Source of the DNA: Mucilaginibacter phyllosphaerae | Lineage (GTDB): Bacteria > Bacteroidota > Bacteroidia > Sphingobacteriales > Sphingobacteriaceae | DNA: 64,000 nucleotides | Assembly: GCF_004378255.1 (NCBI RefSeq) | Contig: NZ_SNQG01000004.1 | Coordinates: forward strand, 372,001 to 436,000 | Direction of reading: 5' to 3' | Shown: positions 27,531-36,491 of the stretch, one piece after another | How positions within the stretch are numbered: the stretch's first letter is position 1 | Layout of the letters: each line of letters begins with the position of its first letter | Made by a program: the position numbers and the translations under genes | Notes under the pieces: model-generated | What the model saw: the letters and a program-made list of their open reading frames with translations, nothing else | The model's database searches: none | What the model was told of the DNA's origin: nothing

Positions 27531-30143
27531 TTATTCTGATGCCATTACGTCTTCCCTGTTCAGATCAAGTGCTATGCCTTCCGGCCGTGCAGGTTTTTCG
27601 GGGACGATTGGGATACTGAAAAAGAAGGTTGAGCCCTGCCCGGGTTCGCTTTCTATCCAGAATTTACCCTGGTGGCGTTTTAATATTTCTGAGGAGATGA
27701 ACAAGCCCAGCCCCAGCCCCTCAAAGCGCATGGCGGTATTGTCTACTCGGTAATAACGGTCAAACAAGCGGTCTACATGTTCTTTATCTATGCCTATCCC
27801 AAAATCCTGAACAGATACGGTGATATGATGCTCATCTGCCTTACTGCGCACAATTACCTTTTGGCCAAGCGGCGAATATTTTATGGCATTGGTTAAAAAG
27901 TTGGTCATCACCTGTTCTAAACGGAACTGATCGCCGGTTAATTCGGTGTCAACACTTTGCTCCAGTATAATGCGGTGTGTGGGCGACATGTGCTGCACGC
28001 TCTCCACACTATCCTCCAGCAATTGTTTAAAGCGAAAGGGTTTCATGTTATAATCCAGTTTACCGGCATTAAGGCGGGTAACATCCAGCAGGTCGCCTAT
28101 CAGTTTCTCCAGCCTGCGGATATGCTCGGCAGATTTATCCATAAAGCCGGTAATCCGTTCGGCATCTTTGGTACGGCGCATCAGCTGGTTAAAAGCCTTA
28201 ATGCTGGTTAGCGGTGTTTTTAGTTCGTGGCTGGCGATAGATAAAAACTCATCTTTTTTATGCTCGTTGTTTTTTTGCAGGTCGATATCCGTATTGGTGC
28301 CCAGCCACAAGGTTATCTCTCCGTTCTCTACCAGCGGAATAGCCCTCGCCAGGTGCCATTTATAAATGCCGTTGCCAAACAGCAAACGGAATTCAACTAC
28401 GTATTCTTTGCCCGATTGCAGGGCAGCTACCCAGCGTTCGAGCGCCAGAGGCAAATCATCCTGATGGATGAATTTTTGCCAGCCATGGCCAACTATCTGG
28501 CTGGTGTTGTAACCAAAATCAGCACAAACCACATCGTTCACGTAATCCAGGGCGCCGTCCGGCGTGGCTGTCCATACCTGCTGGGGTATGGCATTCAGCA
28601 GAAAACGGAAACGCTCTTCACTCTCCTTTAATTGATGCACGGTATCCTGTAACTGATCCTGCGTGGCCATCAATTCTTCGTTGGATGCCTGGATCTCCTC
28701 GTTAATAGCGGTCAATTCTTCGTTGCTTGCGGCCAGTTCTTCGGTGGTTTCCTGCAGGTCGGCCTGGCTGTCTTCCAGTTCCTTCCGGTTTTTAACGTTT
28801 TCGGTAATATCTATCACCGTTATCAGTATCGATTCTACTTTACCTTCCGTATCAAACAAGGGGTCGTATGAAAAATTGGCGTAATGTGTTTTTATACTGC
28901 CATCCGGCATAACCAGGCTAACCGCGGTTTCGGGCAGTGCAAACCGCCGGCCGCTTTCAAAAACACCCAGCATCCGCGCCGGGTTCGGCTGGTCTTTCAA
29001 CTCCGGGAAAACATCCAGCAAGCCACGGTTTATAACCTCTTTTCGCTCACGTCGCCATACATCAAGCATAGGCTGGTTAGCAGTTTCGATGATCAGGTCG
29101 CGCCCTTTTAAAATGGTCATGGCAACGGGTGTATTATTTACCATCGCTTCCAGGCGGTGTTTGCCGGCTTCTACCAGCTGGCGCGCCTGCACCTGTTCGG
29201 TAACCTCGGTGGCAACAATCATTATACTGTGCGTTTGCCCCTTATCATCCTTTAAAGGTTTAAAAACAAAGTCTGTAAATATGCGGCGCATTTCGCCATC
29301 ATACTCCATAATGCCGGGCGCCTCGCGGCCGGTGTAAGCTTCGCCGCCGGCATACACCTGTTGCAAAAGTTCAAAAAAGCCCTGGCCCTGTATCTCGGGC
29401 AGCGCACTAAAAACAGATTGGCCTATTATTTTATCCTGCTTGCCCCAAATATGCAGCATGTACTGGTTAGCTTGCTCTATGATAAATTCCGTGCCTTTAA
29501 GCACGGCAATGGCCACCGGTGCGTCATCTATCATGTAACGCATGTTGGCCTCGCTTTCGGCAAGTTTGCAGGTACGTTCTGTAACGCGGTCTTCCAGTTC
29601 CAGGTTAAGCTCGTGCAGTTTTTCCTGCGTTTGCTGCAATTCTTCGTTTATGGCCGATAGTTCTTCATTGGCTACTGCCAGTTCCTCATTCAGCACCCGT
29701 TCGTTCTCCAGCATCCGGCGCTGCTTTTTTTCTTTTTCTATCGCCTCGTTGCCCAGTATGCGGTGGGTAACATCAGTAGCAGTATGTATCAGGCTGTAGA
29801 TCTCTCCGCCGGCGTTTTTTAAAGGCTTATATTCATAATCATAATACCTTACCTGCAGCTTATGGTCTATCAGTGTTTCGGCAGGTACGCCTATGCCTGT
29901 AACAGCAATACCGGTATGCAACGCAGATTGTAACTGCTCTATAAAACCCTGCCCGCTTAACTCGGGTACGGCTACAATGAGTGGCAGGCCTGTAATAGAG
30001 CGGTCTTTCCCCCAAAAATTCAGCATGGCATCTGTTACCGCTTCAATGATCAGGTCGTTGGTGGTATATATGGCGGTTGCGATATTAGAGGAAGAGAAGA
30101 TATCCAGTATCTGGTTGCAATCTAAGAGAGTGGTTTTATTCAT
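27531..30143 (-). CDS. Multi-PAS sensor histidine kinase
   Basis: The 870-residue protein has no obvious membrane segment. It carries four PAS-type domains: about 10-125, 200-320, 330-450 and 520-630, the last with a PAC (LGTNTDIDLQ). Coiled-coil linkers rich in the pattern EELxAxNEEL lie near 140-195 and 455-515. HisKA follows (IASHELKTPL near 634) and a HATPase with N, G1 (DFGIGI) and G2 (GLGLGLFIS) boxes ends the protein. It likely senses a cytoplasmic small-molecule or redox signal and phosphorylates a regulator encoded elsewhere, since no response regulator is adjacent. The EEL-rich linkers are common in Bacteroidota soluble kinases. Confidence 0.9.
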   Translation of the reverse strand: MNKTTLLDCNQILDIFSSSNIATAIYTTNDLIIEAVTDAMLNFWGKDRSITGLPLIVAVPELSGQGFIEQLQSALHTGIAVTGIGVPAETLIDHKLQVRYYDYEYKPLKNAGGEIYSLIHTATDVTHRILGNEAIEKEKKQRRMLENERVLNEELAVANEELSAINEELQQTQEKLHELNLELEDRVTERTCKLAESEANMRYMIDDAPVAIAVLKGTEFIIEQANQYMLHIWGKQDKIIGQSVFSALPEIQGQGFFELLQQVYAGGEAYTGREAPGIMEYDGEMRRIFTDFVFKPLKDDKGQTHSIMIVATEVTEQVQARQLVEAGKHRLEAMVNNTPVAMTILKGRDLIIETANQPMLDVWRRERKEVINRGLLDVFPELKDQPNPARMLGVFESGRRFALPETAVSLVMPDGSIKTHYANFSYDPLFDTEGKVESILITVIDITENVKNRKELEDSQADLQETTEELAASNEELTAINEEIQASNEELMATQDQLQDTVHQLKESEERFRFLLNAIPQQVWTATPDGALDYVNDVVCADFGYNTSQIVGHGWQKFIHQDDLPLALERWVAALQSGKEYVVEFRLLFGNGIYKWHLARAIPLVENGEITLWLGTNTDIDLQKNNEHKKDEFLSIASHELKTPLTSIKAFNQLMRRTKDAERITGFMDKSAEHIRRLEKLIGDLLDVTRLNAGKLDYNMKPFRFKQLLEDSVESVQHMSPTHRIILEQSVDTELTGDQFRLEQVMTNFLTNAIKYSPLGQKVIVRSKADEHHITVSVQDFGIGIDKEHVDRLFDRYYRVDNTAMRFEGLGLGLFISSEILKRHQGKFWIESEPGQGSTFFFSIPIVPEKPARPEGIALDLNREDVMASE

Positions 30144-30334
30144 GAGCTAAAAACGAGCATAAATATATAAATAATTGATAACGGGTAAATGCAGGGTGCT
30201 TAACTTACGGTGTGCCTGCCTGCCGGGTAATACAGTTTGTTGTTTTCCAGCCCGGATTAATATGCTGTAACATTATCAGCTTTATGCTATATTTAGCTCA
30301 AATATCGTTACATTTCTGTTTATTACTTATCAAA

Positions 30335-32290
30335 ATGTTAAAAATTATACCCCGGTTTTCAATTATTTTAATCATCCTTTTAATATTTAGTGCAGGTGCC
30401 GTTTTTAGCCAGACTAAATATGACCCATCCGGTTTATTCCCGGCCTTGCCATTCATGCCGCCGGGTAACACCTACCGTACAGCTACCGGCGAGCCGGGCC
30501 CGGCCTACTGGCAAAACAAGGCAGATTATGTGATTGATGTAGCGCTTGATGATAAAACAAATGTAATTACCGGCACGGCTACGATCACCTACACCAATAA
30601 CAGCCCTGCCGCACTTTCGGTTTTATGGCTGCAACTGGAGCAGAATGTTTTCAAAAAAGATTCGCGGGGTGTGCAATCAAAACTTTTTCTTTATCAAAAC
30701 CCCGGCGTGGTACCTGCCGACGGCGGCTACCAAATAACCGGCGTAAAACTTTCTGGCAGCAAAGCAGGCGATCTTAAATACCATATTAATGATACCCGCA
30801 TGCAACTGCAACTGGCCAAACCTTTATTAACCGGCCAAAGTATCAGCTTTAGTATCAGCTATCAGTATAACTTCCCGGTAAACTATAAAAATGCCGATTT
30901 TTTGGTAAACCGTACGGATATTTTGCCTACCAAAAATGGTAATATTTATGCCGTGGCCCAATGGTACCCGCGCATGTGTGTACTGGACGACGTAGAAGGC
31001 TGGAATACCCTGCCATACCTGGGCAATGGCGAGTTTTATCTGGAGTACGGCAACTATCAGGTGAATATTACGGTGCCGTCTGCCTGTATTGTAGAAGCAT
31101 CCGGCGATCTGCTGAACCCGGAGGAGGTTTTAACGCCGGTTGCTTTAAAGCGCTGGCAACAAGCCAAACAAAGCGATGTGCCGGTACAGATAAGGACAGC
31201 CAAAGAGGTTACCGATGCCTCATCAAGGCCGGCCAGGCCTACCTGCACCTGGAAATTCAGACTGGATAACGCCCGTGACTTTGCCTGGACGGCATCGCGG
31301 GCATTTGTGTGGGAGGCACAAAGTTTTAAACTGTTTGATGGTAAGCGGGTAATGGGCAGTTCGCTGTATCCGGTAGAATCTGAAAAGCAGAACAGCTGGA
31401 AGCGCTCATCAGAATACATTAAATTTACGCTGCAGTATTTTTCAGAAAAATGGTTTCCGTACCCATATAATAAAGCGGTTAACGTAGCCAGTAACCTGGA
31501 TGGCATGGAATACCCGGGCATGGTTTTTTGTTCGGCAAAAGATACCGGCAATATGTATTGGGCCGTAGTAAACCACGAATTGGGGCATACCTGGTTCCCG
31601 ATGGTGGTTGGCAGCAACGAGCGCAAATACGCCTGGATGGACGAGGGTTTTAACCTGTTTATGGATAATATGGCCACTAAAGATTTTAACAAGGGCGAGT
31701 TTATCGGCTATGCCGAAATCGATAGTCCGCTTGTTTCGTTGTTTAACGAAAGGCTGTTGCCCATTGTAAGCCGGCCCGATGTTTTACCCGGTAACCAGGT
31801 GTATCCGCTGCAATACCAGAAGGTAGCTTACCTGTTGGCCCTGTTGCGTAACCAGATCTTAGGCCCCGAACGCTTTGATACCGCTTTTAAAAAATACATC
31901 CGCGACTGGGCCTATAAACATCCTACACCCTGGGATTTTTTCAGGAGCATCAATAATTCGGCAGGGGAAGACCTGACCTGGTTCTGGAGATCAATGTTCC
32001 TGGAAAACTATTGCCTGGATCAGGAGATGGCTAAGGTAGAAAGTTCTGCAACTACCCAGCCGGTGATCACAATAGCAAACCTGGAAAAGGCCGCCATGCC
32101 GCTGGTAGTACAAATTACTTATACCGACGGCACTACAGAACAGCATAATTTCCCGGTAGAAGTGTGGGAGTATAGCAGCACTTACACATTCGCAGGGAGT
32201 AAAAAAAGTGCTGTAGCTAAAGTTGTTATCGATCCGGCAAATCTTTACCCGGATATTAACAAGGGTAATAATACTTACCTGGCCAAATAG
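30335..32290 (+). CDS. M1 family metallopeptidase
   Basis: The upstream frame is open to 30212, but the ATG at 30335 gives a proper signal peptide (MLKIIPRFSIILIILLIFSAGAVFSQ) and is preferred. The mature protein has the M1 aminopeptidase N-terminal beta domain (IDVALDDKTNVITGTATITYTN), zinc-site HELGH near residue 414 with the third ligand Glu in WMDEGFN about 19 residues later, and the substrate-contact stretch NLDGMEYPGMVF just before it. It is a zinc-dependent secreted or periplasmic peptidase. The usual exopeptidase GxMEN motif is replaced by DGMEYPG, as in many Bacteroidota M1 proteins, so aminopeptidase specificity is uncertain. It stands alone, divergent from the kinase. Confidence 0.9.
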   Translation: MLKIIPRFSIILIILLIFSAGAVFSQTKYDPSGLFPALPFMPPGNTYRTATGEPGPAYWQNKADYVIDVALDDKTNVITGTATITYTNNSPAALSVLWLQLEQNVFKKDSRGVQSKLFLYQNPGVVPADGGYQITGVKLSGSKAGDLKYHINDTRMQLQLAKPLLTGQSISFSISYQYNFPVNYKNADFLVNRTDILPTKNGNIYAVAQWYPRMCVLDDVEGWNTLPYLGNGEFYLEYGNYQVNITVPSACIVEASGDLLNPEEVLTPVALKRWQQAKQSDVPVQIRTAKEVTDASSRPARPTCTWKFRLDNARDFAWTASRAFVWEAQSFKLFDGKRVMGSSLYPVESEKQNSWKRSSEYIKFTLQYFSEKWFPYPYNKAVNVASNLDGMEYPGMVFCSAKDTGNMYWAVVNHELGHTWFPMVVGSNERKYAWMDEGFNLFMDNMATKDFNKGEFIGYAEIDSPLVSLFNERLLPIVSRPDVLPGNQVYPLQYQKVAYLLALLRNQILGPERFDTAFKKYIRDWAYKHPTPWDFFRSINNSAGEDLTWFWRSMFLENYCLDQEMAKVESSATTQPVITIANLEKAAMPLVVQITYTDGTTEQHNFPVEVWEYSSTYTFAGSKKSAVAKVVIDPANLYPDINKGNNTYLAK

Positions 32291-32350
32291 CTTTAATATT
32301 TCTGCTTTAATTTTTTAATGATTTGCTTGCGTAAATGAAAATAAACTAAT

Positions 32351-32369
32351 TACTTTGTAATTCAAAGTA
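32351..32369. promoter_or_regulatory. Perfect inverted repeat TACTTTG-N5-CAAAGTA
   Basis: TACTTTG at 32351-32357 and CAAAGTA at 32363-32369 are perfect complements separated by TAATT. The element lies 32 bp before the ATG of the small membrane protein gene at 32401, in an AT-rich gap. The position is that of a repressor operator overlapping a promoter; the regulator is not in the window. It has no T-run, so a terminator is less likely. Confidence 0.5.
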
Positions 32370-32400
32370 CTTTTATTATTTTAATTAAATTAAATTCATC

Positions 32401-32739
32401 ATGACACAAACCAGTAATTTACTTACACAACCGGTTAATAACCAGGCAGTAATTAAACATTTTTTGATCGGCGCAGGTATTGCCCTGCTTGTTATCTTAT
32501 TCTTTTTGCTTGGCGTGCAGCATCCTAAGCCCGAATGGGGTAGCCTGTGGATGATAAAGCCTTTAATTATAACACCATTGGCAGGCGGCATGGGCGGGCT
32601 GTTTTTTTATTTTATGGGCCGTGTGCGCAGCCTGGGCGGCTGGAAAACAGCTTTGGGTTATATCGTAAGCCTATCAGGTTATGCGATTGCGCTGTTTATG
32701 GGAATTGTACTGGGATTGAACGGTACCTTGTGGGATTGA
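32401..32739 (+). CDS. Small membrane protein, function unknown
   Basis: The 112-residue protein has three predicted membrane helices (HFLIGAGIALLVILFFLLGV; PLIITPLAGGMGGLFFYFMG; TALGYIVSLSGYAIALFMGIVLGL). A hydrophilic ~18-residue N-terminus precedes the first helix. I do not recognise a functional family. It is preceded by the TACTTTG palindrome and followed within 25 bases by another membrane protein gene, so the two may be co-transcribed and regulated together. Confidence 0.7.
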   Translation: MTQTSNLLTQPVNNQAVIKHFLIGAGIALLVILFFLLGVQHPKPEWGSLWMIKPLIITPLAGGMGGLFFYFMGRVRSLGGWKTALGYIVSLSGYAIALFMGIVLGLNGTLWD

Positions 32740-32764
32740 TAAAAGGCTGTTTAATTTATATTAT

Positions 32765-33496
32765 ATGAGCATATCTTATCAGTTAGACCAACTGCATCAA
32801 AGGGTTAAGGCGAATATATGGCTGCGGTATTTCGCCGTGTTTAACCGGGTAGGGCTGGCAGCCGGTTTTTTGCCTTCGGGGTTTGTGAAAATAATGGGCG
32901 AGCGTTTTACCTCGCTATCGGTTAACCACCCTATGGGGCACTATTTAGAAGCATTGCATCTTACCGGTTATTACTATACTTTTATTGGCGTTATACAGGT
33001 TATAGCGGCCATACTGCTGCTAATACCACGCACGGCAACATTGGGTGCAGTGCTTTATTTCCCGGTTATATTAAATATTTGCATCTTGTCGATTGCTGTG
33101 CGTTTTGAGGGCTCGCTTATTACTTCTCCGTTAATGGTACTGGCCAATCTGTATCTGCTGTGTTGGGATTATGATAGATTAAAATTGATACTGCCTTTTA
33201 AACATACCGGGGCGCCAACAGGGATATCACAACAACCAATAATCAGGAGTACCAGGTTCCCGATAGCTTTTTTTTCGGGCGTAGCTGCAGCTGTAGTTGT
33301 TTTGGTGCTGTTATTAACCAATGGGTACGATATTATGCCCCGTAATACCCTGGCAGATTGCCAAAGGCAATGCAAGGATAATTCAAGCGCCCGGGCATGC
33401 CAGGTTTTTTGTAATTGCATCCATCAAAAGGGCCAATCGCTTAACCAGGCATTGGATGGATATCACCGGGCTTTGCGAATGAAATTTACGCAATAA
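32765..33496 (+). CDS. DoxX-like membrane protein with Cys-rich C-terminal tail
   Basis: The 243-residue protein has a DoxX/SURF4-like four-helix bundle over about residues 20-140 (FNRVGLAAGFLPSGFVKIMGERF, YYYTFIGVIQVIAAILLLIP, ILNICILSIAVRFEGS). A fifth helix lies near 175-195 (FPIAFFSGVAAAVVVLVLLL), then a soluble tail with five cysteines in CQRQCKDNSSARACQVFCNC. DoxX-like proteins often take part in membrane redox chemistry; the tail Cys cluster would suit metal or disulfide chemistry, but that is inference. It follows the small membrane protein gene by 25 bases. Confidence 0.65.
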   Translation: MSISYQLDQLHQRVKANIWLRYFAVFNRVGLAAGFLPSGFVKIMGERFTSLSVNHPMGHYLEALHLTGYYYTFIGVIQVIAAILLLIPRTATLGAVLYFPVILNICILSIAVRFEGSLITSPLMVLANLYLLCWDYDRLKLILPFKHTGAPTGISQQPIIRSTRFPIAFFSGVAAAVVVLVLLLTNGYDIMPRNTLADCQRQCKDNSSARACQVFCNCIHQKGQSLNQALDGYHRALRMKFTQ

Positions 33497-33532
33497 ATTC
33501 TTACATCCGTAGTGATTTAGCTTTTTGGTTTA

Positions 33533-34081
33533 TCAGCTGAATAATTTTTGCGCCTGCAGATCATTGATAACATCGGTCATGCTCTTTTCGCCGGTTGCTA
33601 CCGTTATTAAAGGGCCTGTATAAGTAGATACAAGATAAGTTATCATGGATAGCGATTCACTAAGCACAAGGCCTTTGATTGGGGTTTCCGCATTTGGCAG
33701 CATCATATTGTGCTTATAATATAGCAGTTTATAATCGTCTAAAAACCCAAAGCCTACAATAGGGAGCTTGGTGTTTAGTTTAGTTATCATTTCAAACAGA
33801 TCGGGCTTTAGCAACCCGGCAAAATCATTTGCCAGCGGTATAAAACATTGCAAAATGCTTACATCGCTTAAGTTGGCTGCAGGTATCGGCACAAAGGATA
33901 ACTCCATGTTCCATAAAACTTGATTGTGATCATCTTCTGATAAAATGCTTACAACCAACATATGTAGAGGGTTTTCCTTATCTGGCGCTTTTAAGGTTAC
34001 CTCCCAGCCATCTTCATCAAGATAATCGTGCAGTAACTCAAGCTGTTTAATATGTTCGGCGCTGGTAATTGTTTTTGGCAT
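33533..34081 (-). CDS. Small acidic partner of the adjacent cargo protein (putative chaperone or immunity)
   Basis: The 182-residue, acidic, soluble protein has no signal or membrane segment. Alternating helix-strand pattern (LLHDYLDEDGWEVTLKAPD..., LHMLVVSILSEDDHNQVLWNMELSFVPIP, FAGLLKPDLFEMITKLNTKLPIVGFGFLDDYKLLYYKHNMMLP) resembles the YbjN / type III secretion chaperone-like fold; this is an impression only, with no motif to prove it. It starts 3 bases after the stop of the pore-former-like cargo gene on the same strand, the typical arrangement of a toxin with its chaperone or immunity protein. The pair is divergent from the injection-system operon. Confidence 0.6.
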   Translation of the reverse strand: MPKTITSAEHIKQLELLHDYLDEDGWEVTLKAPDKENPLHMLVVSILSEDDHNQVLWNMELSFVPIPAANLSDVSILQCFIPLANDFAGLLKPDLFEMITKLNTKLPIVGFGFLDDYKLLYYKHNMMLPNAETPIKGLVLSESLSMITYLVSTYTGPLITVATGEKSMTDVINDLQAQKLFS

Positions 34082-34084
34082 TGT

Positions 34085-35626
34085 TTATACTGATAATTTT
34101 GCGGCTATTTTTTTAGGAGTAATATATCGCCTTTTCTCCGGGCTTATATTAAAGCCTAAATTTTTGATAAGGTTAAGGGTTGGTACATTATTATTAATTA
34201 TGCCGAAAGAATACAGATGATCAGACACTTCTTTAATGTAATTATCGTAGCAAATTCCAATATCTTTATATCCACTATTTGCTAACGCTATATTTAAGGG
34301 GTCTTCACCTATTTCCTTCATTCCTTGCTCCCGTGCATTAAATCCCCACCAGGTATTTTTTTCAATTCTTTTCTTTTCGGCCTTCCATGCTTCTCTTCTT
34401 GCCTTTACGCCAAGTATATCAATCACAATTTCTTTTTTATGTTTGCGCTTTTTTACTGCATTAACAATAGTTGCTGCAATCCCAATCAACGAAGCCCCAA
34501 TCACCAAACCCATACCTGCAGTTGCAAACCCGGCAATTATTAATGCACCACCGGCTATTCCGGCTGCACCCTTAAGGATTTTGCCGCCGCTTGTAACTTG
34601 TTCGCGCCCCTGTGATGCCATACCAATATCTGCAGCACGCAAATGATCTTTATAAGGATCCCCCTCCTCTATATCAGGATCCGCATCTCTTAAACGCGTA
34701 ATATCATTTTTAACATCTAAAATGCCTTTTTTTCGTTTACTGGCTACGTGTGCACCGTATATTCCGCCTGCCATATCTGCGGCGCCTATGGCAATTGATG
34801 CCCCTGCTGCAATATTACTTACCGCTGATGCTGATGTTGTGGTATTAAAATAATCTGAAAAGTTATATACCGATGTGGCAGCCGACCTTGCAACCCCCGC
34901 TGATGAACCCGCACCCTCAATGAATGCAAGCTTTTTGCTGTCACTATCATTAGATTGGTCAATATATTTCTTTCTTGCATTATTAGCATCTCTTACTGCG
35001 GTAAGGGTTCCAAGGCCATTTGCAACACCACTTGTTAAATCAAAATGAGGGATCCAGTCAGTATATTGCTTCAAAGAATTGTGGTTGCGGTTAACCTCTT
35101 TCTTAGCGGCTGCGGCTGTGGATAAAGCAGGGGCGCTTCCTATAAAAGCAAGGCCAGGTGCAGGGCGTAAAAAATCTCCAATTCGCCTTAAGTAACCTTT
35201 GGCCGGGGTTTGCCTATAGTTACCGTCTTTTAAATTACTGCCTATCCACCCATCTGGTACCCGCCCTTTCAGTAATGGCCATTTGTAGGGGGCCGGCATT
35301 GCATTTATACGCTGTTGATAATCCTCTTGGGATACCACAGGACTTGCTACCTTACGTTTTGCTTTACCGGGTCTTTTAGATTTAACGCCAGCCAATTGTA
35401 CAGGAGGGTTAGTTTTGCCGGGCCGGTTGTTGGCCATTTGCTGCACAGCCTTTAATTGCCTTACCTGTATGCTGTTATTGGCCGCCGCCTGTTGCCTGCG
35501 TTGTGTAACCGCTTCTGGCCGGTTGTTTACAAATTGCATGGTGGGTACACTGCCTTCGTGCTTTGCCGAACTTTTTGTAGTTGTACGGCTTTTATCATCA
35601 TGCGTTTTAACTGCGTAAGCACTCAT
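34085..35626 (-). CDS. Candidate eCIS cargo with leader-like N-terminus and pore-former-like hydrophobic core
   Basis: The 513-residue protein is not a known toxin family to me. Residues 31-67 (QFVNNRPEAV..., RQLKAVQQMANN) match the N-terminal segment of the DUF4157 protein at the other end of the locus and resemble N-termini of other Bacteroidota eCIS-associated proteins, so this is probably a loading signal. A basic Pro/Lys linker follows (70-100). Hydrophobic Gly/Ala-rich stretches lie at about 269-293 and 352-391, the second ending in KKRKHKK, like a membrane-inserting helical hairpin. The C-terminus is soluble and AT-rich in coding. No enzyme motif is visible. I infer a membrane-active effector delivered by the adjacent injection machine, with the downstream small gene as chaperone or immunity. 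Confidence 0.65.
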   Translation of the reverse strand: MSAYAVKTHDDKSRTTTKSSAKHEGSVPTMQFVNNRPEAVTQRRQQAAANNSIQVRQLKAVQQMANNRPGKTNPPVQLAGVKSKRPGKAKRKVASPVVSQEDYQQRINAMPAPYKWPLLKGRVPDGWIGSNLKDGNYRQTPAKGYLRRIGDFLRPAPGLAFIGSAPALSTAAAAKKEVNRNHNSLKQYTDWIPHFDLTSGVANGLGTLTAVRDANNARKKYIDQSNDSDSKKLAFIEGAGSSAGVARSAATSVYNFSDYFNTTTSASAVSNIAAGASIAIGAADMAGGIYGAHVASKRKKGILDVKNDITRLRDADPDIEEGDPYKDHLRAADIGMASQGREQVTSGGKILKGAAGIAGGALIIAGFATAGMGLVIGASLIGIAATIVNAVKKRKHKKEIVIDILGVKARREAWKAEKKRIEKNTWWGFNAREQGMKEIGEDPLNIALANSGYKDIGICYDNYIKEVSDHLYSFGIINNNVPTLNLIKNLGFNISPEKRRYITPKKIAAKLSV

Positions 35627-35769
35627 TTTGCTTTGTTTATTTTATAGTGATATGGAAGGCAATTCACGCTTTAAACCTACAATATTTTTTTTATAACGTA
35701 AGGGTAATAATAACTGCAATACAGGCTGAATGTATCTTTTTTTAAGGCCTTAAATATTACCATAAAGGG

Positions 35770-35822
35770 CAAAAATAGGGATGTATTGCCATTGTTAATG
35801 CAATACATAATTTATAGTTTTG
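35770..35822. promoter_or_regulatory. Divergent promoters around a shared 9-bp inverted repeat (cargo pair / eCIS operon)
   Basis: TAGTTTTG at 35815-35822 matches the Bacteroidota -7 consensus TAnnTTTG on the plus strand, with TTG at 35792-35794 as a possible -33 (20-base spacer), driving the eCIS operon. On the minus strand TATTTTTG (35777-35770) also matches and points to the cargo gene. Between them is a perfect inverted repeat, ATGTATTGC (35781-35789) and GCAATACAT (35800-35808), overlapping the plus-strand -33. One dimeric regulator bound here could control both directions. The regulator is not identified. The remaining bases of 35627-35921 show nothing further. Confidence 0.6.
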
Positions 35823-35921
35823 AGGACTTGGTATTACTGCAACGGCCTATTATCTGCCAATATCAGCTTTGCCAATAACCCTTTCTGTTATTTTTAAACT
35901 GTTCTAAAAGCGCTGCCCCTG

Positions 35922-36491
35922 ATGATCAACGAAGTACTGGTTATGCTTAAAGATAAGCTTAATGATTATTGCAAGTTAAAAACTGGTTTGGCGGAGGATA
36001 AGGTTGTGTTCCCCGATGGTAGTGACCTGGATCCGGCCCATTTCCCTAACAACAGCATTGTACCAATTTTGGTTAATTTTGAGGAAGAAAAGGTTATAAG
36101 GGCTGCAAACCGATTTGAAGGTGTAATGCGCAATGGCATAAAAACAGATCTTAGCCCAAGTATCTCGCTGAATTTAATGGTGCTTTTTGTGGCCAGGTTT
36201 ACCGATTATGAACAAAGCATGAAATTCCTTTCGCTCATTATCAGGTTTTTTCAGCGTAACCGGGTGTTCGACCAGTTCAATGCACCCTCTTTAAGCCCCG
36301 AGGTAGGCAAAATAAAAATGGAATTGCTTGCTCTGCCGTTGCAACAGCAAAACGAACTTTGGGGGTCGTTGCGCACAGCATACCAGCCATCTGTGTTATA
36401 TAAAGTAAGCTTACTCACTTTTCATGATGATGGATCGATAGAGATCATGGCCGATGTCAGCGAAACACAAACCAATATATCTGTACAATAA
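35922..36491 (+). CDS. eCIS cap / tail terminator protein, DUF4255 (Pvc16/Afp16-like)
   Basis: The 189-residue protein has the DUF4255 layout: an N-terminal helix (INEVLVMLKDKLNDYCK), IVPILVNFEEEKVIRAANR, LSPSISLNLMVLFVARFTDYEQSMKFLSLIIRFFQRNRVFD-like core, and KVSLLTFHDDGS near the end. Members of this family (Afp16, Pvc16 N-domain) terminate the inner tube and sheath and fix particle length. In Afp and PVC loci the cap gene lies near the 3' end; here it is the first gene. It overlaps the next gene by 1 base (TAATG), showing a tight operon. Confidence 0.85.
   Translation: MINEVLVMLKDKLNDYCKLKTGLAEDKVVFPDGSDLDPAHFPNNSIVPILVNFEEEKVIRAANRFEGVMRNGIKTDLSPSISLNLMVLFVARFTDYEQSMKFLSLIIRFFQRNRVFDQFNAPSLSPEVGKIKMELLALPLQQQNELWGSLRTAYQPSVLYKVSLLTFHDDGSIEIMADVSETQTNISVQ

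Noticed and set aside
31057..31692. 211-residue ORF on the minus strand inside the M1 peptidase gene
   Set aside because: The plus-strand frame contains the full M1 motifs; the antisense frame shows only incidental open reading.
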